A program made the position numbers and the translations under genes. From Acinetobacter shaoyimingii (GTDB lineage: Bacteria > Pseudomonadota > Gammaproteobacteria > Pseudomonadales > Moraxellaceae), in assembly GCF_011578045.1 (NCBI RefSeq), contig NZ_CP049801.1:3224001-3288000 (forward strand): 64,000 nt of DNA. The letters are read 5' to 3'. The notes beneath the pieces are model-generated. The model was not told where the DNA came from. It did no database searches and was given only the letters and a program-made list of their open reading frames with translations. How positions within the stretch are numbered: position 1 is the first letter of the stretch; each line of letters starts with the position of its first letter. Below are positions 30,110 to 38,641 of the stretch, piece after piece.

Positions 30110-30847
30110 TTAGAAGTTTTGCATCCGCTCTCTAAGAATAGGTAAATGACGACGGCTCACTGCAAGTTTTTCATCCAGATCACGACAACGAACTTGATAT
30201 TGTCCTGTAGCCACCAACTCTAAACCATCTAAATAATCGAGAGAAATAAGAGCATTACGATGAATACGAATAAATTTATTGGTAAATTCTTGTTCTAAAT
30301 CTTTTAAAGTCTCATCGATCAGAACGGTGCCATTTTTATGGCGCACAGTGACATATTTTTGATCCGCTAAAAAGTAATAAATATTTTCTGTAGGTATCAG
30401 TTCTAAACCGCGATAAGTTTTAGCAGCAATTTGCTGTCTTTGTATTTTTTCTTCCATGGCTTCTTTTTTTTCTATGTTAGATACTTGGGCTTGAGTTAAG
30501 CGTGTTAATGTTGTTAATACTTGTTCTAAATCATATTTTGCAATGGGTTTTAATAAATAGCCTTGTGCATGCGACTGAATCGCAGAGAGCGCATGCTCAT
30601 CATAGGCCGTACAAAATACCACAGCAGGCATAGGGTCAAGTGCTCTTAAATGCTGAGCACAACTGATCCCATCCATTTCCGGCATCTGGATGTCGAGTAA
30701 AACCACATCAGGTTCATATTGCTTTACAAATTCAATGGCTTGTTTGCCATGTTCTGCTGTGGCTACAACATGATGACCTAACTGATTGACTAAACGGGAT
30801 AAGCGCTCAACAGCAAGTGGCTCATCATCACAAATTAAGATGTCCAT
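30110..30847 (-). CDS. algR: LytTR-family response regulator, AlgR type
   Basis: A 245-residue regulator. The receiver domain has acidic pocket Asp7/Asp8 and phosphoacceptor Asp52 in LLDIQMPEMDG. The C-terminal LytTR DNA-binding domain (about 140-243) has KYVTVRHKNGTVLIDETLKDLEQEF and FIRIHRNALISLDYL. In Pseudomonas AlgR with FimS/AlgZ controls type IV pili, alginate and virulence, and the genomic order fimS-algR-hemC with divergent argH is the same. It follows the kinase gene by 55 bases. Confidence 0.92.
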   Translation of the reverse strand: MDILICDDEPLAVERLSRLVNQLGHHVVATAEHGKQAIEFVKQYEPDVVLLDIQMPEMDGISCAQHLRALDPMPAVVFCTAYDEHALSAIQSHAQGYLLKPIAKYDLEQVLTTLTRLTQAQVSNIEKKEAMEEKIQRQQIAAKTYRGLELIPTENIYYFLADQKYVTVRHKNGTVLIDETLKDLEQEFTNKFIRIHRNALISLDYLDGLELVATGQYQVRCRDLDEKLAVSRRHLPILRERMQNF

Positions 30848-30902
30848 TATTCCTCCTTGCCTGAGTTAACGATGGTTATTGTAATAAGTTAACTCGACTC
30901 TT

Positions 30903-32057
30903 TTATTTATATTGGTATTGCACGACGGTTGTAAATATTCCATTGCCAGCATGACTTCTTAATTGTACCGAATGCCCGAAGTGTGCCTTCAACCGTTGCT
31001 TGACGTTATTCAAAGCAATACCATTTCCTTCTCTATGCATTATTTTATCTTTTATAAATGGGTTAGTAATGACTATACTGACTTGATTTTCCAATATTTC
31101 GACCAGTACGGCAATCTTTGCATTGATCATTTTTTGTTCCACACCATGAAAAATACTATTTTCTAGCAAAGGTTGCAAGGTTAACAATGGAATGGGAACT
31201 TTATGTAATTCATCACTTTTTTCAATATTCCACTCAATCTTCAAACGTTCCCCCAAGCGAATTTTCTCAATCGCCAAATATTGCTGACAGAGCTCAATTT
31301 CCTCTTTCAAGCTGACCACTCGTAATTCTTGAAAACTGGCCCGAAATAATTTGGAAAGATCAATCAGTACATGCTCTGCTTTATCAGGATCACTACCTAT
31401 AAGACTGACCACGCTGTTTAAACTGTTGAATAAAAAATGTGGATGGATACGTGCTTGCATCACCTGAACTCGTGCATTTAATTCACTATTTTTCTGTTTG
31501 ACCCATTCATCTCGCACATAAATATAGCGTAAGCAAAATGCACCCAAAAGCATGGCATAACTCATATGAAGAACTAAAAAATTCAACAAAATAGCCCAAG
31601 AAAAATTTTGTAAGGAAAAATGTGATCCCCAGTAAAACAACACATTTAAACTCGTTGTGGTTAATATCACAATCAGTTGTAATAAAAAAAATCCCACTAT
31701 CGATGCCATTAAGGCACTGAGTTTATTAAATTGAACTTCAAATAATTCAATCACTGCAATAAATACTAAAATCACCCAATTGATATATAGAAAGTATTTC
31801 ACAACCTCATTCAAAGTCAGCGCAGACCACGATTGTGCTTCAGCCAAGGTCAATAATAAGGTTAAAACAATACTGGCAATAAACAGCTCTAACCAATACT
31901 TCCAGTTGCCCTTTTGCCTAAAAAAGTGCGACTCAGCATTGCCCTGATGTTGTTTTAAGTAAGATTCCCTGTTCAAGCCTTCGGCAAGTGAATCTGAATT
32001 TGTTATACTCTTCCCCAAATCACTGCTTTTCATTTTATTGAGCCGATATGACCACAT
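30903..32057 (-). CDS. fimS: LytS-type sensor histidine kinase, FimS/AlgZ type
   Basis: A 384-residue inner-membrane kinase. Four to five membrane helices fall between about 55 and 180. The His-kinase motif HPHFLFN starts at His205, and the ATPase N-box ([13 protein letters not shown]) and G-box ([13 protein letters not shown]) follow. There is no separate sensor domain. The ATG at 32057 is preceded by GAGGA and overlaps the 5' end of the divergent argH by 10 bases; the alternative ATG at 32033 has no ribosome site. Confidence 0.88.
   Translation of the reverse strand: MWSYRLNKMKSSDLGKSITNSDSLAEGLNRESYLKQHQGNAESHFFRQKGNWKYWLELFIASIVLTLLLTLAEAQSWSALTLNEVVKYFLYINWVILVFIAVIELFEVQFNKLSALMASIVGFFLLQLIVILTTTSLNVLFYWGSHFSLQNFSWAILLNFLVLHMSYAMLLGAFCLRYIYVRDEWVKQKNSELNARVQVMQARIHPHFLFNSLNSVVSLIGSDPDKAEHVLIDLSKLFRASFQELRVVSLKEEIELCQQYLAIEKIRLGERLKIEWNIEKSDELHKVPIPLLTLQPLLENSIFHGVEQKMINAKIAVLVEILENQVSIVITNPFIKDKIMHREGNGIALNNVKQRLKAHFGHSVQLRSHAGNGIFTTVVQYQYK
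32004..32009 (+). promoter_or_regulatory. candidate extended -10 of the argH promoter
   Basis: TG-T-TATACT (32001-32009) is an extended -10 box on the plus strand and would start argH mRNA near 32016, about 32 bases before ATG 32048. The -35 region is poor. The site lies inside the first 20 codons of fimS. Confidence 0.5.
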
Positions 32058-33478
32058 CTTCTAATTCCTCAAATCCGTCACAAGCCCAAACTTCGGGTAT
32101 GTGGGGCGGTCGTTTCTCTGAAGCTACTGACGCATTTGTTGCTGAATTTACAGCATCTGTTCAATTTGACCAACGCTTTTATAAACAAGATATTGCAGGT
32201 TCTATTGCACATGCAACTATGCTTGCAAAAGTTGGCGTTTTAACTGAACAAGAGCGTGATGACATCATTGAAGGCTTGACTGCAATTAAAGCAGACATCG
32301 AGTCTGGAAATTTCGAATGGCGCATCGATTTAGAAGATGTACATATGAACATTGAGTCTCGTTTGACTCAACGTATTGGCATCACAGGTAAAAAACTACA
32401 CACAGGTCGTAGCCGTAACGACCAAGTGGCAACTGACATTCGTTTATATGTACGTGATGAAATTGATGCCATTCTAGAATTATTGCAAAAATTACAAAAA
32501 GGCATTTTGGGCTTAGCTGCGAAAAACACCAACACCATCATGCCAGGTTTTACTCATCTGCAAACTGCACAGCCAGTGACTTTTGGTCATCATTTAATGG
32601 CGTGGTTCGAAATGTTAGTACGTGACTCTGAACGCCTGATTGACTGCCGTAAACGTACCAATCGTATGCCACTTGGTTCTGCTGCCCTTGCGGGTACGAC
32701 TTATCCAATCGACCGTGCTTACACTGCAGAACTTTTAGGTTTTGAAGCGGTTGCTGAAAACTCACTTGATGCTGTTTCTGACCGTGATTTCGGTATTGAA
32801 TTCAATGCCGCTGCGTCTTTGATTATGATGCATTTATCACGTATGTCTGAGGAAATGATTCTTTGGACTTCTGCTCAGTTCAAATTCGTAAATATTCCTG
32901 ATCGTTTCTGTACTGGCTCTTCAATCATGCCACAAAAGAAAAACCCAGATGTACCTGAGCTGATTCGAGGTAAAACAGGTCGTGTCTATGGTGACTTAAT
33001 GAGCCTATTAACACTCATGAAAGGTCAACCATTGGCATATAACAAAGACAACCAAGAAGACAAAGAGCCTTTGTTCGATGCCATTGATACCGTTCGTGGT
33101 TCACTCATGGCGTTTGCTGACATGATTCCTGCATTGGTTCCAAACATCGAAATCATGCGTGAAGCAGCGCTCCGTGGTTTCTCAACTGCAACTGATCTAG
33201 CAGATTACCTTGTAAAAAATGGTGTTGCTTTCCGTGATGCGCATGAAATTGTCGGTAAAGCAGTTGCACTTGGTGTTCAAGAAGGTAAAGATTTATCTGA
33301 ATTAACACTTGAGCAACTTCAACAATTCTCTGATTTAATTCAAGCTGATGTATTTGAAAAAGCACTTACACTTGAAGCTTCTGTAAATGCACGTAACCAT
33401 ATTGGTGGTACAGCGCCTGCACAAGTAGAAGCAGCGATTGAACGTGCCCACGCTCGCTTAGAACAACTTTACGCTTAA
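32048..33478 (+). CDS. argH: argininosuccinate lyase
   Basis: A 476-residue lyase, last step of arginine synthesis: argininosuccinate to arginine and fumarate. It has the fumarase/aspartase-superfamily signature [12 protein letters not shown] near residues 289-300, whose Ser is the catalytic base, plus [30 protein letters not shown] and [11 protein letters not shown] blocks. The first 17 residues are a Ser/Gln-rich extension before MWGGRF; a second ATG at 32099 is possible. It is cotranscribed with yggX. Confidence 0.96.
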   Translation: MTTSSNSSNPSQAQTSGMWGGRFSEATDAFVAEFTASVQFDQRFYKQDIAGSIAHATMLAKVGVLTEQERDDIIEGLTAIKADIESGNFEWRIDLEDVHMNIESRLTQRIGITGKKLHTGRSRNDQVATDIRLYVRDEIDAILELLQKLQKGILGLAAKNTNTIMPGFTHLQTAQPVTFGHHLMAWFEMLVRDSERLIDCRKRTNRMPLGSAALAGTTYPIDRAYTAELLGFEAVAENSLDAVSDRDFGIEFNAAASLIMMHLSRMSEEMILWTSAQFKFVNIPDRFCTGSSIMPQKKNPDVPELIRGKTGRVYGDLMSLLTLMKGQPLAYNKDNQEDKEPLFDAIDTVRGSLMAFADMIPALVPNIEIMREAALRGFSTATDLADYLVKNGVAFRDAHEIVGKAVALGVQEGKDLSELTLEQLQQFSDLIQADVFEKALTLEASVNARNHIGGTAPAQVEAAIERAHARLEQLYA

Positions 33479-33489
33479 GGAAAAACGAT

Positions 33490-33759
33490 ATGTCTCGACA
33501 AGTATTTTGCCGTAAATATCAACAAGAGATGGAAGGCTTAGATTTTGCCCCGTTCCCAGGTGCAAAAGGTCAAGAGTTCTTTGAAAACGTGTCTAAACAA
33601 GCTTGGGGTGAATGGCTTAAACACCAAACGACGTTGATCAATGAAAAGCGTTTAAATGTGTTTGAACCTGATGCGAAAAAGTTTCTTGAAGAACAACGTG
33701 AAAAATTTTTCAGCAATGACGAAAGCCTAGAAAAAGCCGAAGGCCTAAAGCCTGAGTGA
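33490..33759 (+). CDS. yggX: probable Fe(2+)-trafficking protein YggX
   Basis: An 89-residue protein matching YggX closely: [19 protein letters not shown] with Cys7, [19 protein letters not shown] and [15 protein letters not shown]. YggX is proposed to protect iron-sulphur clusters or move iron under oxidative stress. In E. coli it is next to mutY; here it follows argH by 11 bases and is probably the last gene of that operon. The stop (33757) is followed directly by a hairpin and the repeat array. Confidence 0.95.
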   Translation: MSRQVFCRKYQQEMEGLDFAPFPGAKGQEFFENVSKQAWGEWLKHQTTLINEKRLNVFEPDAKKFLEEQREKFFSNDESLEKAEGLKPE

Positions 33760-33765
33760 GGATCA

Positions 33766-33912
33766 GTGGAGCACTGCTCCACCCGAACGCAAGGCAAAGG
33801 CTCTGCCTGAGCAGAAAAATAAAGCGCTGCTTTAAGTTTTACGCAAGACAAGGACGAAGTCCGCGTAGGCTTAAATTAAAAAAGAATCTCCATTATTTGG
33901 GGATTTTTTTTT
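33766..33912 (+). repeat. structured repeat unit A with its terminator hairpin
   Basis: A 7-bp hairpin (33766-33782) opens the unit. Then come GGCA/TGCC (33793 on), the TAAAGC/GCTTTA palindrome near 33820-33833, and TTTTACGCAAGAC followed by GGAC-GAA-GTCC and GCGTAGGCTT (33838-33872). It ends with a hairpin ATCTCC/GGGGAT (33886-33904) and nine T. The sequence 33771-33884 is nearly the same as 34002-34114. It lies immediately after yggX and can end the argH-yggX transcript. Confidence 0.8.
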
Positions 33913-33925
33913 AATGCTCTAAAAA

Positions 33926-34000
33926 TTACACAAGACAAACACCGCAGGTGTGCGTAGGCTTTAATCGAAAAGAATCTTTTATGAGGCTCTTTTTTGTAAG
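33926..34000 (+). repeat. structured repeat unit B (partial)
   Basis: It lacks the 5' half but keeps TTACACAAGAC, a hairpin ACACC-GCA-GGTGT and GCGTAGGCTT (33926-33961), followed by GAAAAGAATC and T-rich sequence ending in AGGCTCTTTTTT. The hairpin letters differ completely from units A and C while pairing is kept. Confidence 0.7.
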
Positions 34001-34001
34001 A

Positions 34002-34140
34002 GCACCGCTCCACCCGAACGCAAGGCGAAGGTTCGGCCTGAGCAGAAAAATAAAGCGCTGCTTTAAATTTACGCAAGACGAGGACGAAGTCCGCGTAGGC
34101 TTTAATAGAAAAAGCTCCCACATGGGGGCTTTTCTTTTTT
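34002..34140 (+). repeat. structured repeat unit C with its terminator hairpin
   Basis: About 113 bases (34002-34114) are nearly identical to unit A with a few substitutions and one indel. It ends in a different terminator hairpin: AAAGCTCCC (34111-34119), loop ACAT, GGGGGCTTT (34124-34132), then a T-rich run to 34140. Confidence 0.8.
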
Positions 34141-34158
34141 ATGATTAGCGTCCTTTTA

Positions 34159-34282
34159 TAGCTTGTAGCAAGCTACACTCTAAATTTCTGATCAACAAAT
34201 CAACTTACAGCTAAGCATTAAGTATGCTTAAATTTTGTACTTAACACTTAAGTCTAGGTCTGGTTCAAATCAAAAAGATTTG
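34159..34282. other. four tandem inverted repeats, no gene
   Basis: Perfect stems with short loops: TAGCTTG/CAAGCTA (34159-34175), TAAGCAT/ATGCTTA (34212-34230), ACTTAA/TTAAGT (34239-34253) and CAAATC/GATTTG (34266-34282). No reading frame crosses the region in a convincing way. They may be part of an untranslated RNA or operators; AT-rich sequence also produces such repeats by chance. Confidence 0.4.
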
Positions 34283-34400
34283 GTTTTAAACTGAGAATAA
34301 AAGATGTCCTTAATTTTTATCTGCATGTATAAGATCAAATCTTAATCAGATTACAAAATTAAATTCTGGTTACATTTTGTACATATATCCTTACATTAAT

Positions 34401-34443
34401 TCACATTAATGTGAGTGACACAAAACTTTTTTATAGTTATATT
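34401..34443 (+). promoter_or_regulatory. palindrome and promoter of the candidate small RNA
   Basis: A perfect 14-bp palindrome TCACATTAATGTGA (34401-34414) directly abuts a -35 box GTGACA (34415-34420). A -10 box TATATT (34438-34443) follows at 17-bp spacing. The arrangement suggests a repressor or activator site at the promoter. The half-sites TCACA/TGTGA are ordered opposite to a CRP site. Confidence 0.5.
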
Positions 34444-34449
34444 AAACAC

Positions 34450-34578
34450 ATCACAGAATATTAAGTTAAAGACAAAACGCTCTAACTTAAAAATACAGTG
34501 TTAAAAATATAATAATAACATCGTACTGATTACTCAGTTTTCCTTCCTAGATTTCCCCCAAAATCTAGGAATTTTTTT
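34450..34578 (+). ncRNA. candidate small RNA between yggX and phoU
   Basis: The predicted transcript is about 130 bases, from a start near 34450 (promoter boxes 34415-34443) to an intrinsic terminator. Stem-loop 1 pairs TTAAGTTA (34461-34468) with TAACTTAA (34483-34490). Stem-loop 2 pairs ACTGA (34525-34529) with TCAGT (34534-34538). The terminator stem pairs CCTAGATTT (34546-34554) with AAATCTAGG (34561-34569), has loop CCCCCA and is followed by seven T. No open reading frame of note is inside, and the argH-yggX unit already ends at 33912, so the terminator has no other gene to serve. No known RNA family was recognised. Confidence 0.5.
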
Positions 34579-34627
34579 GTCTAATTTTTCTTCAAAAAAA
34601 TTCAAATATTAAAAACAAACCTAAAAA

Positions 34628-34664
34628 AATAAGAGGCCAAGTGATGGAACTAGACCTCTATTTT
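34628..34664 (-). terminator. phoU terminator
   Basis: AGAGG (34632-34636) pairs with CCTCT (34655-34659), extendable by A-T pairs, and on the minus strand is followed by a run of seven T. It lies about 20 bases after the phoU stop. The stem is short with a long loop, so strength is uncertain. Confidence 0.55.
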
Positions 34665-34684
34665 AATCTCTACAATTTAGAAAA

Positions 34685-35413
34685 TTAGCGAATACTGCCT
34701 TGCACCTTTTCTTCAATTTCTTCGACACTGGTATGACGAACATCGAATCCTTTGGCCATATAGATTACTTGTTCAGAAATATTTCGTGCATGATCACCAA
34801 TCCGTTCGAGTGAGCGAAGCACCCACATAACATTGATCACTCTAGAAATATGACGAGGATCTTCCATCATATAAGTCATGAGCGTCCGGGTAGCCGATTG
34901 ATATTCACGATCAATATCTGCATCTGCGAGCAGGACTTTAAGCGCTTGTTCTGCATCTACACGAGCGAAGGCATCTAAAGCATCATGAATCATCACACGC
35001 ACCTGATTGCCAATATGACGTGTTTCCATATATCCACGTGGTGACTCACCATCTTCACACAAGTTCTGAGCAATACGGGCAATTTTAGCAGCCTCATCAC
35101 CAATGCGTTCCAAATCTGTATTGGCTTTACTCATGGCAATCACCATACGCAAATCACTGGCTGCAGGATGACGTCGAACCAGGATCAAGGTTAAACCTTC
35201 ATCAATTTCACGTTCATAACGATTGACGGTGTTGTCTTGGAACTGAACATCTATAGCCAAATTCACATCAGTATCAAGTAGTGCATGGACTGCATTTGCA
35301 ACTTGTTGCTCAACCAGCCCACCCATGGTCATAAATTTGGTATGAACATCCTGTAAATCTTCATTAAATTGCGAAGAAATATGATGGCTTAAAACAGGAT
35401 TCGTCGGGCTCAA
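34685..35413 (-). CDS. phoU: phosphate signalling protein PhoU
   Basis: A 242-residue protein made of two three-helix PhoU repeats. The metal-binding type motifs appear as ANTDLERIGDEAAKIAR in the first half and VLRSLERIGDHARNISEQ in the second. PhoU restrains the PhoR/PhoB response and the Pst transporter; pstSCAB and phoBR are not in the window, so the gene stands apart here. The start is TTG at 35413 with GGAG about nine bases upstream; no ATG precedes the conserved domain closely. Confidence 0.93.
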   Translation of the reverse strand: MSPTNPVLSHHISSQFNEDLQDVHTKFMTMGGLVEQQVANAVHALLDTDVNLAIDVQFQDNTVNRYEREIDEGLTLILVRRHPAASDLRMVIAMSKANTDLERIGDEAAKIARIAQNLCEDGESPRGYMETRHIGNQVRVMIHDALDAFARVDAEQALKVLLADADIDREYQSATRTLMTYMMEDPRHISRVINVMWVLRSLERIGDHARNISEQVIYMAKGFDVRHTSVEEIEEKVQGSIR

Positions 35414-35470
35414 ATTCAGTTACTCCACATCGGGCTTGTTGATGATTTTTGACCATTTAAACATAAACAT

Positions 35471-35504
35471 TATGAACATATGATGACAAAATCATCTGTT
35501 CATA
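35471..35504. other. hairpin between tolC and phoU
   Basis: TATGAACA (35471-35478) pairs with TGTTCATA (35497-35504), and inside it GATGA (35482-35486) pairs with TCATC (35492-35496), giving a long interrupted stem without a T-run. It may be a tolC 3' end structure or a phoU operator. Confidence 0.5.
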
Positions 35505-35525
35505 TTTTGACCCATAAAGCATATT

Positions 35526-36866
35526 CTATTTATAAGTCAACCATGCATTCATTTGTGCAAGTTCTTGTTCGTTGAGTTGTCCAATCGCAGCCTTCAACCG
35601 CAACACATTGAGTATGTAATCATATTGTGTATTCACATATTGTTGCTTGGCAGAGAATGCATTGCGCTGAGCAAGCAACACATCCACCATACTCTTTAGT
35701 CCCTCGTTATATTGTGCTTGAGATGCACTCGACACTAAAGCCGATGAATCCATCGCTGTTTTTCTTGCTTGTAAAGTCGATTGATCCGTTTCGACTTGCA
35801 TATATGACTTTTTCACATCTGTGGTTGCTTTACGAATGATCGCACTCAATTGTGAATCGGTTTTCTTCACATTAAGTTTTGCTTTTTGTATGTTGGCCTT
35901 GGTTCTACCGCTGGTAAAAACATTCCAGTTCATTTCTACGCCAATCTGATTAAATTGACCATCATTGGAAATTAAGCTATTCGGAGATTGCGCAGTATAT
36001 CCATATGAGCCAACTGCATCGATTGTTGGATATCGAGCAGCTTGTTCAATGCGACGCTGATCTTCCGCAACCTTGAGTTGTAACTTTCCTTGTAAGACTT
36101 CCAAATTATGTGTTTCAGCCAAATTGGCCCATTCATTCAAAGAAGCTGGAACTGGTTTTTGATACTGAAAATCATCACGTAAAACCGCTAATTTATCTTG
36201 ATAAGTGCCTATCAGTTGCGCTAATTGTTCCTGTGCCAAAACCAATTGAACACCTGTAGCAATTCGGTTTGCTCGTGCATTCTGATATTGTGCATTGGCT
36301 TCCCCCACATCGCTACGTGAGACCAGGCCTTCTTTTTGGCGCGCATTCATAGCCCTTAATTGCTCATATAATGCTTTTTCTTCTTGCAAGTTTGTTGCTG
36401 TTAAAGCTTGTTGACGAAGCACATTAAAATAAGCTTCAGAGACATTAAGCAAATGCTTTTGGCGTTGTAACTTTAAGGTTACTTCGCTTAATTCCAATGA
36501 CGTTTTAACCTGTTTATAGCCTTGCCAAGCTTCCAAACGGAATAAAGGCTGGCGCACAGAAATTGCCGCTTGCTTGGTTGTCGTTGTAGTCGGCATAAGA
36601 TCCAGAGTATTCAGCACACGATTCCATGTATTTGAATCATCCAGTTCTTGATGTCTACGTGTGACACTACCACCAACGGTCACAGTCGGAAGTAAGTTTG
36701 CTTTTGCCACACCTAAATTTTGTTGTTCTGATTCATACTGATAAAGATTGGCTTGCCAATTTGGATCATTTCTTTTCGCAAGTTCATAAGCCTCTACCAA
36801 ATCAAGGGCAAAACAAAATGGGCTGAATAAAATTAAACTTGTCGTGACCAATGTCTTTTTCATCAT
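35526..36866 (-). CDS. tolC: TolC family outer-membrane efflux/secretion channel
   Basis: A 446-residue outer-membrane protein. The signal peptide ends FCFA before LDLVEAYELAKRNDPNWQA, the usual mature start of TolC. Two repeated halves with long Gln/Ala/Lys-rich helices build the periplasmic tunnel (KANLLPTVTVGGSVTRR in the first, YNEGLKSMVDVLLAQRNAFSAKQQY in the second). It would work with RND or ABC pumps and type I exporters encoded elsewhere. It stands alone with its own promoter region; partner pump genes are not adjacent. Confidence 0.9.
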   Translation of the reverse strand: MMKKTLVTTSLILFSPFCFALDLVEAYELAKRNDPNWQANLYQYESEQQNLGVAKANLLPTVTVGGSVTRRHQELDDSNTWNRVLNTLDLMPTTTTTKQAAISVRQPLFRLEAWQGYKQVKTSLELSEVTLKLQRQKHLLNVSEAYFNVLRQQALTATNLQEEKALYEQLRAMNARQKEGLVSRSDVGEANAQYQNARANRIATGVQLVLAQEQLAQLIGTYQDKLAVLRDDFQYQKPVPASLNEWANLAETHNLEVLQGKLQLKVAEDQRRIEQAARYPTIDAVGSYGYTAQSPNSLISNDGQFNQIGVEMNWNVFTSGRTKANIQKAKLNVKKTDSQLSAIIRKATTDVKKSYMQVETDQSTLQARKTAMDSSALVSSASQAQYNEGLKSMVDVLLAQRNAFSAKQQYVNTQYDYILNVLRLKAAIGQLNEQELAQMNAWLTYK

Positions 36867-37233
36867 TTTCTTCTTATAACAATCTCAAACTTAAAGTATT
36901 TAAATTTAGATAAAAATATTATTTAGAATTCTGATATTAAAGATATCACAGCAATTATTCGTATGTTTTTTATTACTTTTAGTCAAAACATATTATGACA
37001 AATCGATATTTTATCCATAGTTTTGCATATGGTTACAATAAAAACACAGTACATGCCATAGCCCAGCCCATTCAACATCTTGTATTCATTTATACATGTC
37101 GGATTGCTAAAGTTTTCAAAAACAAAGTTTAATTCAGTCTAGGTTACAAATCATTTCATATTATTCAAACAAAATAAGTAAAAATAACCAGATTACATTC
37201 ATGCATTTCCATAGCTATCTGACAATCTGACTG
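36867..37233. other. divergent intergenic region, 367 bp
   Basis: No gene seen. AT-rich sequence between tolC (-) and the hypothetical gene at 37234 (+). One small inverted repeat, TGATAT/ATATCA (36932-36948), may be an operator near tolC. No clear promoter boxes or terminators were found. Confidence 0.4.
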
Positions 37234-38313
37234 ATGCATTTTTTGACTCGATTTCGAAGTATCCTGCTTATCGTGGTAATTTTGGGTGCGTGTTATTTTA
37301 TTCCAACATGCAGTAGCCCTATGCCTGAGCTTCTACATTCATCCAATGACAATAAAAAAAATATAACGCAGGATCAACAAAATTTAACTTTTGACTGTCA
37401 AAAACTTCCTCAGGAAATGCAACAAATTTCACCACAAAGGACAACCTTCGCCTTAGAGCAGATCAATAAGTATTTAGGTATGTGTTTACCAGATATGACT
37501 TTGGCTCAGAAGAAAGACATCATGGTGAAGTCTGATCAAATGTATGCACAATTTTTAACGATTAATCGTACACCAGATCAGCAAAAAGCATTTGAGACTT
37601 ATGTAGTCGATAAAGCGCAAATCCCCAATATTCAGCAGACCTTCTTTGAAAAATTGAATCAAAGAGATCAATATTTATTACGCCATCAGGGACAAGGTTA
37701 TTTAGAAATTGTTGAAGCCAATGATGGACATTTAGTCTATCGACGTAGTCCACAATACTTAGCCAATATATTCGCTCCTTTTTTCCCGGAGGCTGAAAAA
37801 GTCTTTATGCAAGAGCTGGCACAACAAAATAAAGAACCATTACTCAGTAATAATAAATTCAAGATCTCAGCACAAGAAATTACGCGACGTGCATTATTTT
37901 GGGAAAACTATCTAAAACACTACCCCAATACAAGCTATCAAAAAGACGCTTCATATTTATTAAAATTTTATAGCACCTTGTTATTTATAGGAACTGAAAT
38001 ACAGCCTGTATCTACACGCTATGAAGATAACCTTGATATTCAAATTTCGAATTTAATGGAAATTGAAGCCTTAGCAAAACACAAAAATAGTCGTCTTGCT
38101 GATCAAGCACGCAAGTTTTTAACATTTATCGCAATGAACGAAGAACAGCGTGAAAAAGACATTCCTCTATCAGCAAAAGTCATGGATACAGCTTCACAAT
38201 CAGAACATGATCTCGCTGTTGCCCAATTGGCACAATTCTTAGGCTTAACTCTTTTCCCGCTATCTGAAATCGAAAAGCGTAACTGCTTTAATGACGCCAT
38301 CTGTCATGATTGA
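37234..38313 (+). CDS. hypothetical protein, putative lipoprotein
   Basis: A 359-residue protein that I do not recognise. The N terminus is a short charged stretch and a hydrophobic core (SILLIVVILGAC), with a possible lipobox LGAC and Cys20; otherwise it is a signal anchor. The rest is hydrophilic and mostly helical by composition, Gln- and Lys-rich, with Cys52-like and C-terminal Cys pairs (CFNDAICHD). No membrane segment after residue 30. It is a single gene with long untranslated regions either side. Envelope location is likely; function unknown. Confidence 0.6.
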   Translation: MHFLTRFRSILLIVVILGACYFIPTCSSPMPELLHSSNDNKKNITQDQQNLTFDCQKLPQEMQQISPQRTTFALEQINKYLGMCLPDMTLAQKKDIMVKSDQMYAQFLTINRTPDQQKAFETYVVDKAQIPNIQQTFFEKLNQRDQYLLRHQGQGYLEIVEANDGHLVYRRSPQYLANIFAPFFPEAEKVFMQELAQQNKEPLLSNNKFKISAQEITRRALFWENYLKHYPNTSYQKDASYLLKFYSTLLFIGTEIQPVSTRYEDNLDIQISNLMEIEALAKHKNSRLADQARKFLTFIAMNEEQREKDIPLSAKVMDTASQSEHDLAVAQLAQFLGLTLFPLSEIEKRNCFNDAICHD

Positions 38314-38641
38314 TAATATTGTTAAAATTTTTAAGATAAAAATCGCTTCAAAAATATTTTAAAAAAATGCCTATCACTACCTATAAAACAGAATGACAAC
38401 ATCACATAAATAAGCTTTAGCAATGCATGATCAACAAAGCTAATCTTTTCTTTTACAATATATTTTATCGATTTAAAACACATTAAAATACACGAAATAT
38501 CACGAATTGAGATTTCATGTGATTCTCAGCATTCCCGTAAAATATGAAATATTAAAGCAATACGCCTCAAAAAAATTAATTTGCCTTTGGCTATTTCTCA
38601 GTTAGGATGAATTCAATTGTTTTTTATTTTAAACCACACGA
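38314..38641. other. intergenic region, 328 bp
   Basis: No gene, terminator or recognisable riboswitch. Very AT-rich. A weak inverted repeat TGAGA/TCTCA occurs near 38508-38530. It should hold the promoter of the Nudix gene, but no boxes stand out. Confidence 0.35.

Noticed and set aside
33570..34123. Minus-strand open frames of 65-93 codons with a shared FSAQAEP-like peptide
   Set aside because: They cross yggX and repeat units A and C, and the shared peptide is only the translation of the repeat. No ribosome sites or family resemblance.
38314..38641. Riboswitch before the Nudix gene
   Set aside because: No conserved core of any riboswitch I know and no terminator-like hairpin.
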